DNA of 64,000 nt from UMGS1933 sp045593405 (GTDB lineage Bacteria > Bacillota > Clostridia > TANB77 > CAG-508): assembly GCA_045593405.1 (NCBI GenBank), contig JAZNWN010000021.1:1-64000 (forward strand), written 5' to 3'. Below, in pieces: positions 36,238 through 45,596 of this stretch. The position numbers and the translations under genes were made by a program. How positions within the stretch are numbered: position 1 is the stretch's first letter; the number at the start of each line of letters is the position of its first letter. The notes beneath the pieces were generated by a model. It was given only the letters and a program-made list of their open reading frames with translations, did not search any database and was not told the DNA's origin.

Positions 36238-37122
36238 TTAAAATAAATCTTCTATTTTACAAATTATTTCGTAGTCATTATTTTCTATTAAATGTGAACA
36301 GCAATATTTATCAGACCATTCTCTTATATATGGTAATAATAACCTTAAAAATAATCTTGTATTATATGAAACCATTTTTATGTCCTTAATATTCTCATTC
36401 TTAATTTGGCATTCATTTGATTTGTAATAAACCAAATAATAATTGCCATCCTTTTCTAATTTAATATCATAAGGAAATATTCTACAATCAATAGGTCTTA
36501 TTTCATAAATAGTACATTTATTATCTCTATAAAAATAACATTGGTTACTATTTTCTTGTCGTTTCATCTGGTATAACTCTTTTAAAGTATAATCGTTATG
36601 CATTTTAGAAAAATCTACTTTACTTGCAAATTCTTCTATATTAATCTTCATATTTTTTGAAATTGTTTCTGCTTCTTTTGGCAATATCATAGGAGAATCA
36701 ACATTAGGATTACAGCAGCACGTTGCACTTTTACCTACACAATTACTACATAAATTAAATGTTCCTAAATTATTATTAGTATTTCTAAATAAAGCATATG
36801 GACTTTGAACTATATCATCAGAGTTCTCGTCATCTGATATATATGTAGCCACACCATACAAAAAATTCTCATTTATTATTTTTAAACTAATAGTACCACT
36901 TTCAATATCGCTATCTTCTAAAAACTCATAAGTTCCATTTATTATATTTTTATTAATTTTTCCATCAAATTTATATTTGCAAATTTCATTATCATAATTA
37001 AGAATAATATTTGCAACTAATTTATCTCCATCTTGTTCAAAATTCACTTTTTCATTGTAAATTTTATTATTTTGAATAAATGAGGATATCCATTCTCCTG
37101 ATAAATTAATTGTTATACTCAT
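36238..37122 (-). CDS. YkgJ family cysteine-cluster protein
   Basis: 294 residues. The C-terminal 190 carry the cysteine cluster: LCSNCVGKSATCCCNPN, CYFYRDNKCTIYEIRPIDC and RIFPYD, typical of YkgJ-type zinc- or iron-binding proteins. The N-terminal 105 residues are a beta-rich domain (INLSGEWISSFIQNN) I cannot name. Function unknown; a metal-dependent modification enzyme is a common guess. ATG 37122 with GAGGAG upstream. Confidence 0.78.
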   Translation of the reverse strand: MSITINLSGEWISSFIQNNKIYNEKVNFEQDGDKLVANIILNYDNEICKYKFDGKINKNIINGTYEFLEDSDIESGTISLKIINENFLYGVATYISDDENSDDIVQSPYALFRNTNNNLGTFNLCSNCVGKSATCCCNPNVDSPMILPKEAETISKNMKINIEEFASKVDFSKMHNDYTLKELYQMKRQENSNQCYFYRDNKCTIYEIRPIDCRIFPYDIKLEKDGNYYLVYYKSNECQIKNENIKDIKMVSYNTRLFLRLLLPYIREWSDKYCCSHLIENNDYEIICKIEDLF

Positions 37123-37199
37123 AATTGCTCCTCAATCCTTTATCTAATAATTCTATTTTATTCTACCACATAAATTCATTTTTTACAAAAAATTACTAT

Positions 37200-37739
37200 T
37201 TATCCTTTATAATCATCTATTATTTTTAAAAATTTATTTAAATCTTCTTTTGATATTTTTGCTTGTTTTCTACCTTTTTGTATCTCACTACATCCATCTT
37301 TAATATAATATGTTTCATTGTCCAACACAATTTTGTGACTATTTATACCATCACATACTTCATTTATATATTTAGAATCTTCTAATAATCCTATTATAAA
37401 TTCAATATCTCTTGTTCTTGAAACTTGTACTGCTTTTCCCTCCATAAACAATTCTATATATATACTTTCATAATTTGATAATTTATAGTTCATAAACCAA
37501 CTACCATATTTGACTCCTAAACTACTTTTGAATGACTCCTTTGGGCTTACGGCTGGATATCTAATAACTTTATAACCTAATCCCCAATAAGTAATTTTAT
37601 TTCCACCTTCTGAAATGATTCTTAATGTATACTTTGGTTCTACACCATTTCTAACTCTAGCACTGTCTATATAACTTGTTACTAAACCTGCAACTACTAA
37701 AATTATAATAAATGCAACAATTATAAATTTCTTTTTCAT
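37200..37739 (-). CDS. Membrane-anchored protein of the SARVRNGVEP family
   Basis: 179 residues from ATG 37739 (GAGAGGTG upstream). N-terminal helix, then YIDSARVRNGVEPKYTLR and ITYWGLGYKVIRYPAVSP: the same module, almost word for word, as in the Ig-like gene at 21 kb. The C-terminal part differs and has no Ig-like domain. Probably an exported or membrane-bound protein. It shows that the family exists on both chromosome and island. Confidence 0.65.
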   Translation of the reverse strand: MKKKFIIVAFIIILVVAGLVTSYIDSARVRNGVEPKYTLRIISEGGNKITYWGLGYKVIRYPAVSPKESFKSSLGVKYGSWFMNYKLSNYESIYIELFMEGKAVQVSRTRDIEFIIGLLEDSKYINEVCDGINSHKIVLDNETYYIKDGCSEIQKGRKQAKISKEDLNKFLKIIDDYKG

Positions 37740-37763
37740 AAAAACACCTCTCATTACTTACAC

Positions 37764-38087
37764 TTATTCAATTGCTCCTGCTATACATTTATCAAACATA
37801 TACATTTCTATGCTACTTATTTTCTTTTCATTATTTGCAGTATAACCATATTTAACAATAGTTCTATACCCTATTCCTTTATATTCAATTAATCCTGTCT
37901 CTTCATACCAAGCAATATTAAATATAGGTTCTCTAAAGCTTTCTACTCTGTTTATATCAATAGATACTATAACACTATATATTGTTGCTAAAATAATAAT
38001 AATGGATAATACTAACTTTAATGTTTTCTTACAAAACTTTACAACTAAAACCATTGCTATTAACAATAATACGAAAATTGCTATCAT
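37764..38087 (-). CDS. Small membrane protein related to the SARVRNGVEP family
   Basis: 107 residues with two helices (about 1-20, 24-45), then FREPIFNIAWYEETG and IEYKGIGYRTIVKYGYTAN, a diverged version of the ITYWGLGYKV module next door. ATG 38087 with GGAGGTAATTT. It directly precedes its relative, 9 bp away, so the pair looks like a duplication. Confidence 0.6.
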   Translation of the reverse strand: MIAIFVLLLIAMVLVVKFCKKTLKLVLSIIIILATIYSVIVSIDINRVESFREPIFNIAWYEETGLIEYKGIGYRTIVKYGYTANNEKKISSIEMYMFDKCIAGAIE

Positions 38088-38117
38088 AAATTACCTCCAT
38101 AAATTACTATTTATAAT

Positions 38118-39419
38118 CTATAATTCAATACCATCATCATTTTCTTTTATCATTTTTCTTTTTTTAGGTCTTAATCCATAATATATATCTTTTAAATTAT
38201 AACCTTTAATTGTTTTCTTTGATTTTTGTAAAATTTTATCTCGTATTTGCTTTAAAATCTCGTAATCATCCATTCTATTATTAGTTTTCAAATATTTTTC
38301 TAGCTCATCAACTCTTTGTGCAAGTATTTGTCTAGGATTTATTTTTTCAGTTTCCTCTATATCAAAAATATCAAAATCTTCACCCTGTTCTATACCTGTT
38401 ATTTTGAAAGCAAATGGAGGAAGCAAAAATTCATTTTCCTGGGTTCCATCTAAATATATTATTCCTAAATCCTCAAGCAAATCTACAGGTACTGCTTTGT
38501 CATCTTTCCTTAATATTCTTCTATATACAACTGGCCTTTTACCTTCAGAAGTTTCTTTATCTGTAAATACTCCTCCAGAAGTTCCAAAAGATACAAAACT
38601 CTCATACCTATTTTCTGCACCAATATTTTTGTCTTTATTTACACCTAACCCAAATCTATGTAATAGTAAATCGTGTTTTCTCTTTGGTAATTCTTCTTGA
38701 GCTTGAATTATATTTTGAGAAAGTTTAATTATTGTTCCTATAGAAACTTTTTGCTCAATTGCTTCCTTATATCTAAACATTTCATCAAAATTACCTCTCA
38801 TAAAAGAATTTACTAAATGATATATTCTAGGTTCTTTATTTTTAAAATATAAAAGTGCATTTAGCAATTTATCATTTATTGAAATTTTTTCATCATATAA
38901 ACTTAAACTTAAATAATTTTGGATACCTCTATCATATCCAGCTTTATAAAAATCTAAATATGGTTCTCCACTTCCATTTTGCATAGCATAGCTTAATAAT
39001 TCACTTATAACCTCTTCTTTTTTTCTTAATGGCTTATTATCTATTAATAACTCATCAAGACTTGATAAAATATTTACACCCTGTTTGTTTTTTAAGGCTT
39101 GATTTACATCACTCATACTTATTTGTGCATATTCATATTCTGATAAACCTTTATTTTTTTCTTTTTCAGCTAAAGCTAAATTTAGTCTTAAAGTAGCTAA
39201 AGCATTATTAATACCTTCATAATCCCTTTTCCAAAATACTAATGCATACAATTGCGCCTCTTTTGTTTTAATTAAAAACGCTCTTCTATCTTTACCCACA
39301 TCAGTAAATTTAATAACATAATTGCTACACGCACAATATTTTAATTCTTCATTGATTTGAGTATCATAAAATTCTTGGTCATCTGTAGTAAATTTATTTA
39401 AAAACGGTATTTTTATCAT
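38118..39419 (-). CDS. Unrecognised protein with an ADP-ribosyltransferase-like C-terminal region
   Basis: 433 residues, no membrane segment. The N-terminal 210 residues are helical and unfamiliar. Residues of about 250-360 show an order of motifs that recalls the R-S-E ADP-ribosyltransferases: LLLHRFGLG (Arg), SFVSFGTSGG (Ser-rich strand), and TQENEFLLPPFAF (E-x-E followed by L-L-P-P). This is a motif reading only, not a database hit. In an island full of conflict genes an NAD-using effector or toxin would fit. ATG 39419, upstream region AT-rich with GGAGA. Confidence 0.5.
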   Translation of the reverse strand: MIKIPFLNKFTTDDQEFYDTQINEELKYCACSNYVIKFTDVGKDRRAFLIKTKEAQLYALVFWKRDYEGINNALATLRLNLALAEKEKNKGLSEYEYAQISMSDVNQALKNKQGVNILSSLDELLIDNKPLRKKEEVISELLSYAMQNGSGEPYLDFYKAGYDRGIQNYLSLSLYDEKISINDKLLNALLYFKNKEPRIYHLVNSFMRGNFDEMFRYKEAIEQKVSIGTIIKLSQNIIQAQEELPKRKHDLLLHRFGLGVNKDKNIGAENRYESFVSFGTSGGVFTDKETSEGKRPVVYRRILRKDDKAVPVDLLEDLGIIYLDGTQENEFLLPPFAFKITGIEQGEDFDIFDIEETEKINPRQILAQRVDELEKYLKTNNRMDDYEILKQIRDKILQKSKKTIKGYNLKDIYYGLRPKKRKMIKENDDGIEL

Positions 39420-39544
39420 ATAAATTCTCCTAACAATTTGTATTCAATTTTCTATTACTTTTAAATTAAGAATTTAATCAAATTACTATTTCTCATTACA
39501 TTATATCATATTTATCCTAATAATTCACACACCTTTCCAATTTA

Positions 39545-39573
39545 TTGACTTTTTACATAAAAATTTATATAAT
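39545..39573 (+). promoter_or_regulatory. Promoter of the DUF6076-like gene with an adjacent inverted repeat
   Basis: TTGACT at 39545-39550, 17-bp spacer, TATAAT at 39568-39573. Just downstream, CATACAATTA / TAATTGTATG (39577-39609) is a perfect 10-bp inverted repeat in the leader, a likely operator or hairpin. Confidence 0.75.
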
Positions 39574-39622
39574 AACCATACAATTATTGTTTATATTTTT
39601 AATTGTATGTAAGGAGTAGTTT

Positions 39623-40702
39623 ATGGAGAATCTAGAAATTGCTTTTGATTTAAAAGGTTTTCAAGAATATTTTATAAAATATAAAAAGAAGGAATATAAA
39701 GGTGAACTTGCTAAAGGTCAAACTAAACCATACTATATATTTGAAAAGCAAAAGCCTAGTCCTGAAAATTTAGCTACATTCCTTTTAGCTTTTTTAAACA
39801 CTAATTTTAAGAAAAAAGAAACCTGTAAAAACTTTATATTTGAATACTTATATGTTAATTTATTAACCTTAATAAATAATAGAATTCATTTAGAAAGTGA
39901 AATACATGGAGATGATATATATCCTACAGATATTACTAAAGTATCTTATGACATTATTCTATCTAAAGAAGAAATAGATTATTACTTTGATGAAATATAT
40001 ACAAAATATAAAGATAATTTAATATATTATCAAAAGTTATATACAGCTGTTGCTAATTTTAAATATTTTGATTTTCTTGCTAATGAAATAACTTCTAGAA
40101 GTAAAGAAAATAAATTAAAGAAAGCTATGATAAAAGAATCCAGTAAAACAGAAACCTATCACACTTCACTTTCAAACATTGCAACAACTACTTTGTTTTT
40201 AAATATTCACTTTAATTTAAGAACATTTTTTACAGATAAAAATAGAAATTTTATTATAGAAAATATTCCATATAGCTTTTCTTCTAAATACTTTTACGAT
40301 ATTTTATTTATAACATTTAGAGAAATTGCAAGTATTAAGAAAAAAATAAATATTCAAGTATGTCAAAACTGTAAAAAATATTTTATCCCAGCAACTTGTC
40401 ATGAAACTAAATATTGTGATTCAATATTTGAAGGGAAAAGAACTTGTAAACAAATCGGAGCACAAAAAGCAAACGATATGAAAACTAAAGGAGATAACCT
40501 TTTACAAAGACATAGATCTTTACAACAATATCTTTGTAACAAATCACATGAAGCTGAAAATGACCCTAATTTCAATCAAAAATATATAGAGTTATATGAA
40601 CGTTTTAGAAAAGAAGGTCGTGAAATGAGACAAAATTATATTGATGGTATTATATCCAAAAAGAAATATAAAATATGGCTTGATGGATTCAAAATTAAGT
40701 AA
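39623..40702 (+). CDS. DUF6076-like protein with Cys/His zinc-binding region
   Basis: 359 residues. The middle and end contain CQNCKKYFIPATCHETKYCD then GKRTCKQIGAQKAND, a treble-clef-like zinc site seen in proteins annotated DUF6076 in Firmicutes mobile elements. The long N-terminal part is helical. No enzyme motif found. ATG 39623 behind AAGGAG. Confidence 0.7.
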   Translation: MENLEIAFDLKGFQEYFIKYKKKEYKGELAKGQTKPYYIFEKQKPSPENLATFLLAFLNTNFKKKETCKNFIFEYLYVNLLTLINNRIHLESEIHGDDIYPTDITKVSYDIILSKEEIDYYFDEIYTKYKDNLIYYQKLYTAVANFKYFDFLANEITSRSKENKLKKAMIKESSKTETYHTSLSNIATTTLFLNIHFNLRTFFTDKNRNFIIENIPYSFSSKYFYDILFITFREIASIKKKINIQVCQNCKKYFIPATCHETKYCDSIFEGKRTCKQIGAQKANDMKTKGDNLLQRHRSLQQYLCNKSHEAENDPNFNQKYIELYERFRKEGREMRQNYIDGIISKKKYKIWLDGFKIK

Positions 40703-40738
40703 TAATTAAAGTGTAATCTTTGCACTTTGGATATTTAT

Positions 40739-40769
40739 AAAAAGCAAGATAAATTTTAATCTTGCTTTT
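40739..40769. terminator. Bidirectional terminator
   Basis: AAAAGCAAGAT / ATCTTGCTTTT stem with A and T runs, between convergent genes. Confidence 0.85.
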
Positions 40770-40788
40770 CTTAATATATTTTTAAATA

Positions 40789-41778
40789 TTAAAACTTCAT
40801 ATTTTCATAATTTATTTCTATTACAGGAAAATCTCTTACTATTAATTTAGTAAATCCTTTTTCTCCTTTTATTGCTTCTATTATTACATTACAAATAAAC
40901 ATAAGTTCATTCTTATTTATATATTCTTTATATAAATATTCTCTTTCCTCTGAAGAATAATATGAATTATCATAATTTAAGCAACTAAACTCTCCTTTTA
41001 GAACAACACCAACATCACATGCTACTAGTACACTATTTTCCAAATCTCTTAGAATATCTATTCCAAAAACTCCATACACATCTATATCATCAATATCTAT
41101 ATTTTCTTCTTCTATATCTAAATAATCAATAGAGTATGTTTCTTCTATTTGAGACTTTAAGTCATATGATTTTATATAATCCATAATTTCTTCTTTTCTT
41201 TTAGAACCATAATTTATAACAATATCTGTTAATTGTTGAATAGAACTTACTATCTCTATCCTACTGTTCCTTAATCCCTGTATTGCTTTTTGAACACCTT
41301 CATCCTTGGTAATTACTACATATCTTGTATTCAAGTTCTTTTTTATATAATTAGAAATAGCCTCTACAAAAAAAGCATCTTTAAACTCGTTTCTCTTCTT
41401 ATTTTCAAAGGGTGGTTGAATTTTAAAATACTTTTCTAGTATTATTTCAGCATCAATATCACTTATTTTTATAATTTCAGTTTTTGTATTTTCTTTAAAT
41501 TTTTCATAATCTTTTTTATCTTTACTTAGTTTTTCATTTATCACATCTTCATCAATTATTTCAGTAATCCATTTACAATGTTTTTTTATTCCTTTTTTAT
41601 TTTCTATTATCCTATTTTCTAAATGTGCTTTGATTTCTCCATCTATTACAGAAATCATTACATTATGTACTTCTTTTTCTTCTATTAATTTTTTAAAAGA
41701 TTTTAATATTTGATTTCTATCATCAAAATTATATCCTAATTGTTCATAAATATTAGTATCTATAAAAACCGGTATCAT
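40789..41778 (-). CDS. PIN-domain protein (DUF4935 type)
   Basis: About 329 residues from ATG 41778, which has GAGGGTGA upstream. The N-terminal PIN nuclease domain begins MIPVFIDTNIYEQLG with the first Asp, then the second acidic site in SVIDGEIKAH and the third near RNEFKDAFFVEAI and VVITKDEG. The C-terminal part is an acidic domain. PIN proteins of this length act as RNases in toxin-type or defence contexts. Last gene of the cluster starting at 44.1 kb. Confidence 0.72.
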   Translation of the reverse strand: MIPVFIDTNIYEQLGYNFDDRNQILKSFKKLIEEKEVHNVMISVIDGEIKAHLENRIIENKKGIKKHCKWITEIIDEDVINEKLSKDKKDYEKFKENTKTEIIKISDIDAEIILEKYFKIQPPFENKKRNEFKDAFFVEAISNYIKKNLNTRYVVITKDEGVQKAIQGLRNSRIEIVSSIQQLTDIVINYGSKRKEEIMDYIKSYDLKSQIEETYSIDYLDIEEENIDIDDIDVYGVFGIDILRDLENSVLVACDVGVVLKGEFSCLNYDNSYYSSEEREYLYKEYINKNELMFICNVIIEAIKGEKGFTKLIVRDFPVIEINYENMKF

Positions 41779-41803
41779 TATTTCACCCTCTATCTTACTC
41801 TTT

Positions 41804-42637
41804 TTACTCATTTCTTGCTATAAGCTCTTGCAAATCTTCCTTAAATCCAACTATTATATGTGGTTTATTCTTTTTGGCTGTTTCGTACATATGTTGATTA
41901 TATTGAACTACCGCTTTCTCATCTTTTATTTCAGCAATATAAAAGTCATCACTTATTTCTAAAACATCTCTTAATGTATTTTTATCACATAAAGTTACAG
42001 TTATTTCTGGAGTTAAAGTTATATTCATCATAAAATACCCTTTTGAATATGGATTTAATGCAGTAGTACTACTTGTTAATACAAATTTTCTATTTGTATT
42101 ATTGAATCTTATAAGTATTCCTAAATTACTCATCGACTCAAAAAATGTATCCATTTCTTCTTCTATATCAATTAACCTGTTTTTAAGTTCATTTATAGAT
42201 ATATTTTTATAACTTTCTTTCAATTCATATAGCTTTATTAGATTTTCATTTGATAGATAGTATCGTTTACAATTAATTGTAGAAAAATACTCTTTTATAT
42301 ATTCTACCATTGCATCATCTCTAATTAATTGATAACAAACATATTTCTTTATAATCTTTTTTGTTTTTGGAGAGATTATAAAATTTATTCCATATTTCTC
42401 ATATTTTGATTTTAATTCAATAATAACATTACCTATTTTTTCTTCCGAAAATCTTTTTAATTTTTGTTCGTTCTCATCAGAAAAGTATCCTAATTTTCTA
42501 TTGAATGAGGCGGTCGTAGAATTTCTTATACTATTATCTTTAAAATCTATATAATTAATTAACTTTCTTTTATTTTTATCCTCTTTTGAAAACCTATTTA
42601 ATATACTTTTAGCCAAATATACATGTGATTTAATCAA
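41804..42637 (-). CDS. DUF4238-like protein
   Basis: 277 residues; TTG start at 42637 with AGGAGA upstream. The beginning SHVYLAKSILNRFSKED resembles the H-x-x-P/L-K-x-x-L-x-x-F opening of DUF4238, a family of unknown function found in defence and toxin contexts. Rest of the protein fits the family length. It lies between the ImmA/IrrE gene and the PIN gene; the gaps are small, suggesting one transcript. Confidence 0.5.
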   Translation of the reverse strand: MIKSHVYLAKSILNRFSKEDKNKRKLINYIDFKDNSIRNSTTASFNRKLGYFSDENEQKLKRFSEEKIGNVIIELKSKYEKYGINFIISPKTKKIIKKYVCYQLIRDDAMVEYIKEYFSTINCKRYYLSNENLIKLYELKESYKNISINELKNRLIDIEEEMDTFFESMSNLGILIRFNNTNRKFVLTSSTTALNPYSKGYFMMNITLTPEITVTLCDKNTLRDVLEISDDFYIAEIKDEKAVVQYNQHMYETAKKNKPHIIVGFKEDLQELIARNE

Positions 42638-42664
42638 CTCTTCTCTCCTGCAATTATTTTATTT

Positions 42665-43372
42665 TTAATATAGTTCATCTATATCTACAGATAATAGTAA
42701 ATATTTTATATTTCCTTTATCAATTAATACTTCATCTGTATAATTATAATCTCCATCTATCCATTCACTATTAAATTTTCTTTGATATTTATCTAAGACT
42801 TCATTGCCATTTAATTGGTTCTTATTTACATTATATTTAAAATTATTCCCATACTGCCATATTAGCTTATTGTTATAAAAATATGCGATTTTATTTATAC
42901 CATAGGAATTGTCTATAAACTTTATTAGTATTGCGGCGACAGACACTTTATATTTTAATGCTAAATCTATTAATAATTCCCAATCTTTAATATCTATATT
43001 TTCTATTTCTTGTTTTATATATTTATCTGGCATTAGTAATTCGGATGCAAATTCATCCGCTTCTTTCTCTAAATCAGATTGTTTTATACTAAAGTCATTA
43101 TATTTATATGAATCTAAATCATATGTCCTATCATTTTCATTAAAATAGTGTCCTAATTCATGTGCAATCGTAAATCTCTCTTTATACGATCCTTTTATAT
43201 TATTACTTACAATTATTTTCTTTCTTGCTGGTAAAAAATATCCATCTGCACCTTTTATATCTCTATACAATATTTTTATATCGTAACATTCGCAAATCCT
43301 GTTTAAATCAATTGGTATACTTAAATCTAAATTTTCTATTATTTCGCGTGCGATTATTTTTATCATGCTCAT
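42665..43372 (-). CDS. ImmA/IrrE family metallo-endopeptidase
   Basis: 235 residues. Zinc protease motif HELGH in RFTIAHELGHYFNEND, third ligand Glu in EKEADEFASELLMP. Such proteases cleave repressors or antitoxins, e.g. ImmA acting on ImmR. Here the neighbouring MqsA-type HTH protein (43.4 kb) is a natural substrate candidate (inference). Its start overlaps closely with the antitoxin stop (3-bp gap). Confidence 0.88.
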   Translation of the reverse strand: MSMIKIIAREIIENLDLSIPIDLNRICECYDIKILYRDIKGADGYFLPARKKIIVSNNIKGSYKERFTIAHELGHYFNENDRTYDLDSYKYNDFSIKQSDLEKEADEFASELLMPDKYIKQEIENIDIKDWELLIDLALKYKVSVAAILIKFIDNSYGINKIAYFYNNKLIWQYGNNFKYNVNKNQLNGNEVLDKYQRKFNSEWIDGDYNYTDEVLIDKGNIKYLLLSVDIDELY

Positions 43373-43374
43373 TA

Positions 43375-43839
43375 CTAATCTTCTTCCATTTCTTTCTTTA
43401 ATATTTCCAAATCATCTTTCATTAATTTCTCATCTAGGTTTCTTGCAGCTAACTGCATATTGTTATTATAATCATAATTATTTTTTATAATATCTATATC
43501 TTTTTTATAAAATCTCCATTTTTTCCCGATCTTTACAGGTTTTAATCTTTTGTCTCTTATCATATTATATATAGTTTGGTTACTTACATTTAATTCTTCT
43601 GCCATGTCTGACACATCTAAGTATTCTTCTTTAAAATCAAATTCAACATCACTCATAATCTTGCATAAATTTTCAGCCATTTTCATATCTTTTGCCATAT
43701 ATTCAACATTCCCGCATTTATCACAAACATAAGCAGTTATACCTGACAATTTTAATTCATAGCCATTTCTTTTTATCTCTAAATCTCTTTTTTCTTCTCT
43801 CATAACACTATCACATAGTGCACATTCTATATTTAACAT
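43375..43839 (-). CDS. MqsA-like antitoxin: YgiT-type zinc finger plus HTH_17
   Basis: 154 residues. N-terminal zinc finger with Cys pairs at the start (IECALCDSVM) and at about 40 (VCDKCGNVEY), then a helix-turn-helix DVSDMAEELNVSNQTIYNMI and the wing KPVKIGKKWRFYKKD. In MqsA such an arrangement binds the toxin with the zinc domain and DNA with the HTH. Overlaps the upstream DUF4258 gene by seven bases. Confidence 0.82.
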   Translation of the reverse strand: MLNIECALCDSVMREEKRDLEIKRNGYELKLSGITAYVCDKCGNVEYMAKDMKMAENLCKIMSDVEFDFKEEYLDVSDMAEELNVSNQTIYNMIRDKRLKPVKIGKKWRFYKKDIDIIKNNYDYNNNMQLAARNLDEKLMKDDLEILKKEMEED

Positions 43840-44102
43840 TCTTCATTTTCTCCTTTTCTAATAACTGTAACTACAGCTACTCTAAACTTCATTACTTTAA
43901 TAATTATTCTAAACTCATCTTTTTCAAAACATAATCTTCCTTTTTTGGTTAAAGTACATACTCCATTTTTTACTATATCTTCAAGTGTTTCGGTTGATAT
44001 ATTTCTTTCGTTCATTCTTTGATTTGCATGATCACATATGGAATAATATCCTGCGTTAATCATGTTTATTGCCCATTCAACATCTTCTTTAAATGTACTC
44101 AA
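43833..44102 (-). CDS. DUF4258 toxin-like protein
   Basis: 89 residues, TTG start at 44102 with GGAGG ten bases upstream. Family pattern YYSICDHANQRMNERNISTE then VKNGVCTLTKKGRL and FRIIIKVMKF. DUF4258 proteins are frequently the toxin half of MqsR/BrnT-like pairs with a YgiT-finger partner, as here. First gene of the five-gene cluster running to 40.8 kb. Confidence 0.78.
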   Translation of the reverse strand: MSTFKEDVEWAINMINAGYYSICDHANQRMNERNISTETLEDIVKNGVCTLTKKGRLCFEKDEFRIIIKVMKFRVAVVTVIRKGENEEC

Positions 44103-44331
44103 TATTATTTTGCCTCCTTTATAATATTTTATAAGTTATTTATAAAATATTATAAAATTTAAATTGTTTATTGTCAACTATTTTTGACATACATTTTTGT
44201 TTTTTTATTCAAAATATTAATTGTTGGTTAGACTTTTGTTTTTAGGCTTAGTATAATTAATATATACAATCTTTATATTTCAATCTAATTGTAGATTGAT
44301 ATGCTCTCTCCCGCACAGAAAGGAGGAATTT

Positions 44332-45540
44332 ATGGCAGGGAGTATAGAAAAAAGAGGTAAAGACACATATAGGTTAGTTTACTTTTGTGGTAAAAACCTA
44401 GATGGTAGTCCTGCAAGACATACAAAAACTGTTCATTGTACAAAAAAAGAAGCCAAGCTTGAACTAGCAAAATTTGTTGCAGATATTGAGAAAGGAAATG
44501 TTGTTGAGGGTAACTCTATTACATTTGAGGAATTTGTCGAAATTTGGAAAAGAGATTATGGTTCTAAAGAACTAGCACCTACAACCTATTCTAGATATGT
44601 TGCAATATTAAATACTAGAATTCTACCATACTTTGGAAAGTTCAAACTAGATAAGATTAAACCAACAGACATTATGAAATTTTACGACATGCTTGAAAGT
44701 GATACACAAATTAAAAGATTAAAAAATAATAAAGGTGAAAGACTTAAAAAGCCCTTATCTAGAAAAACTATTTTAGAGCATCACAGATTAATTCGTGCAA
44801 TGTTACACAAAGCTGTATACTGGCAACTACTTGTAAATAATCCAGCTGAAAGAGTTCAACCACCACGAGTTCATAAACCAAAAAGAAGATATTATGATGA
44901 TGAGCAATGTAAATTCTTATTAGAAAATTTAGAAAGGTTAAATGCAGATAATATCAAATACAAAGTAGCTATTATAATAACAATATTTACTGGTGTAAGA
45001 CTTGGTGAACTTATGGGATTAGAATGGGATGATATTGATTTTAGAAATGGAATTATTAGTATTAACAAAGCAAGTCAATATTTAGCTGATAAAGGAGTAT
45101 TTACTAAAGACCCAAAAACAGAAAGCTCTGTTAGAGAGGTTGCAATACCCACATTCGTGATTTCATTGTTTGAAGAATATAAGTTGTGGTATGAAGAACA
45201 AAAATCGTTATACGGCGAATTATGGACGAATTCAAATAGGTTATTCGTACAAGCTGATGGCAAACCTATGCATCCAGATACAATTAGCAAATGGTTTGTA
45301 AAATTTGTAGGAAATATTGGTCTTCCCGTAATCAACTTTCATGGGTTAAGGCACACAAATGCTACACTTTTAATATCTCAAAACATAGATATTGCAGTTG
45401 TAGCAGCAAGACTAGGACATGCACAGATTACAACAACATTAAACTTTTATGTGCATCCTGTAATATCGCACAATAAAGTTGCAGGAAATGTATTACAAAA
45501 TTTATTGTTAGCAGACAAAACAAAAGAACTTAACTGTTAA
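44332..45540 (+). CDS. Tyrosine-type site-specific integrase of the island
   Basis: About 402 residues from ATG 44332 (AAAGGAGG upstream). Arm-binding N-terminus (MAGSIEKRGKDTYRLVYF), SAM-like core-binding domain, then the catalytic domain: Arg in TGVRLGELMGLEW, His-x-x-Arg in HGLRHTNATLL, His in ARLGHAQITTT and nucleophile Tyr in LNFYVHP. Tn916/phage integrase family. It sits 1.3 kb from the intact tRNA-fMet target and is transcribed towards it. Confidence 0.95.
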   Translation: MAGSIEKRGKDTYRLVYFCGKNLDGSPARHTKTVHCTKKEAKLELAKFVADIEKGNVVEGNSITFEEFVEIWKRDYGSKELAPTTYSRYVAILNTRILPYFGKFKLDKIKPTDIMKFYDMLESDTQIKRLKNNKGERLKKPLSRKTILEHHRLIRAMLHKAVYWQLLVNNPAERVQPPRVHKPKRRYYDDEQCKFLLENLERLNADNIKYKVAIIITIFTGVRLGELMGLEWDDIDFRNGIISINKASQYLADKGVFTKDPKTESSVREVAIPTFVISLFEEYKLWYEEQKSLYGELWTNSNRLFVQADGKPMHPDTISKWFVKFVGNIGLPVINFHGLRHTNATLLISQNIDIAVVAARLGHAQITTTLNFYVHPVISHNKVAGNVLQNLLLADKTKELNC

Positions 45541-45596
45541 CTATTTATGGAAAATATACGCATTTTATGATATTATATTATATCGAGGTGTTAAAA

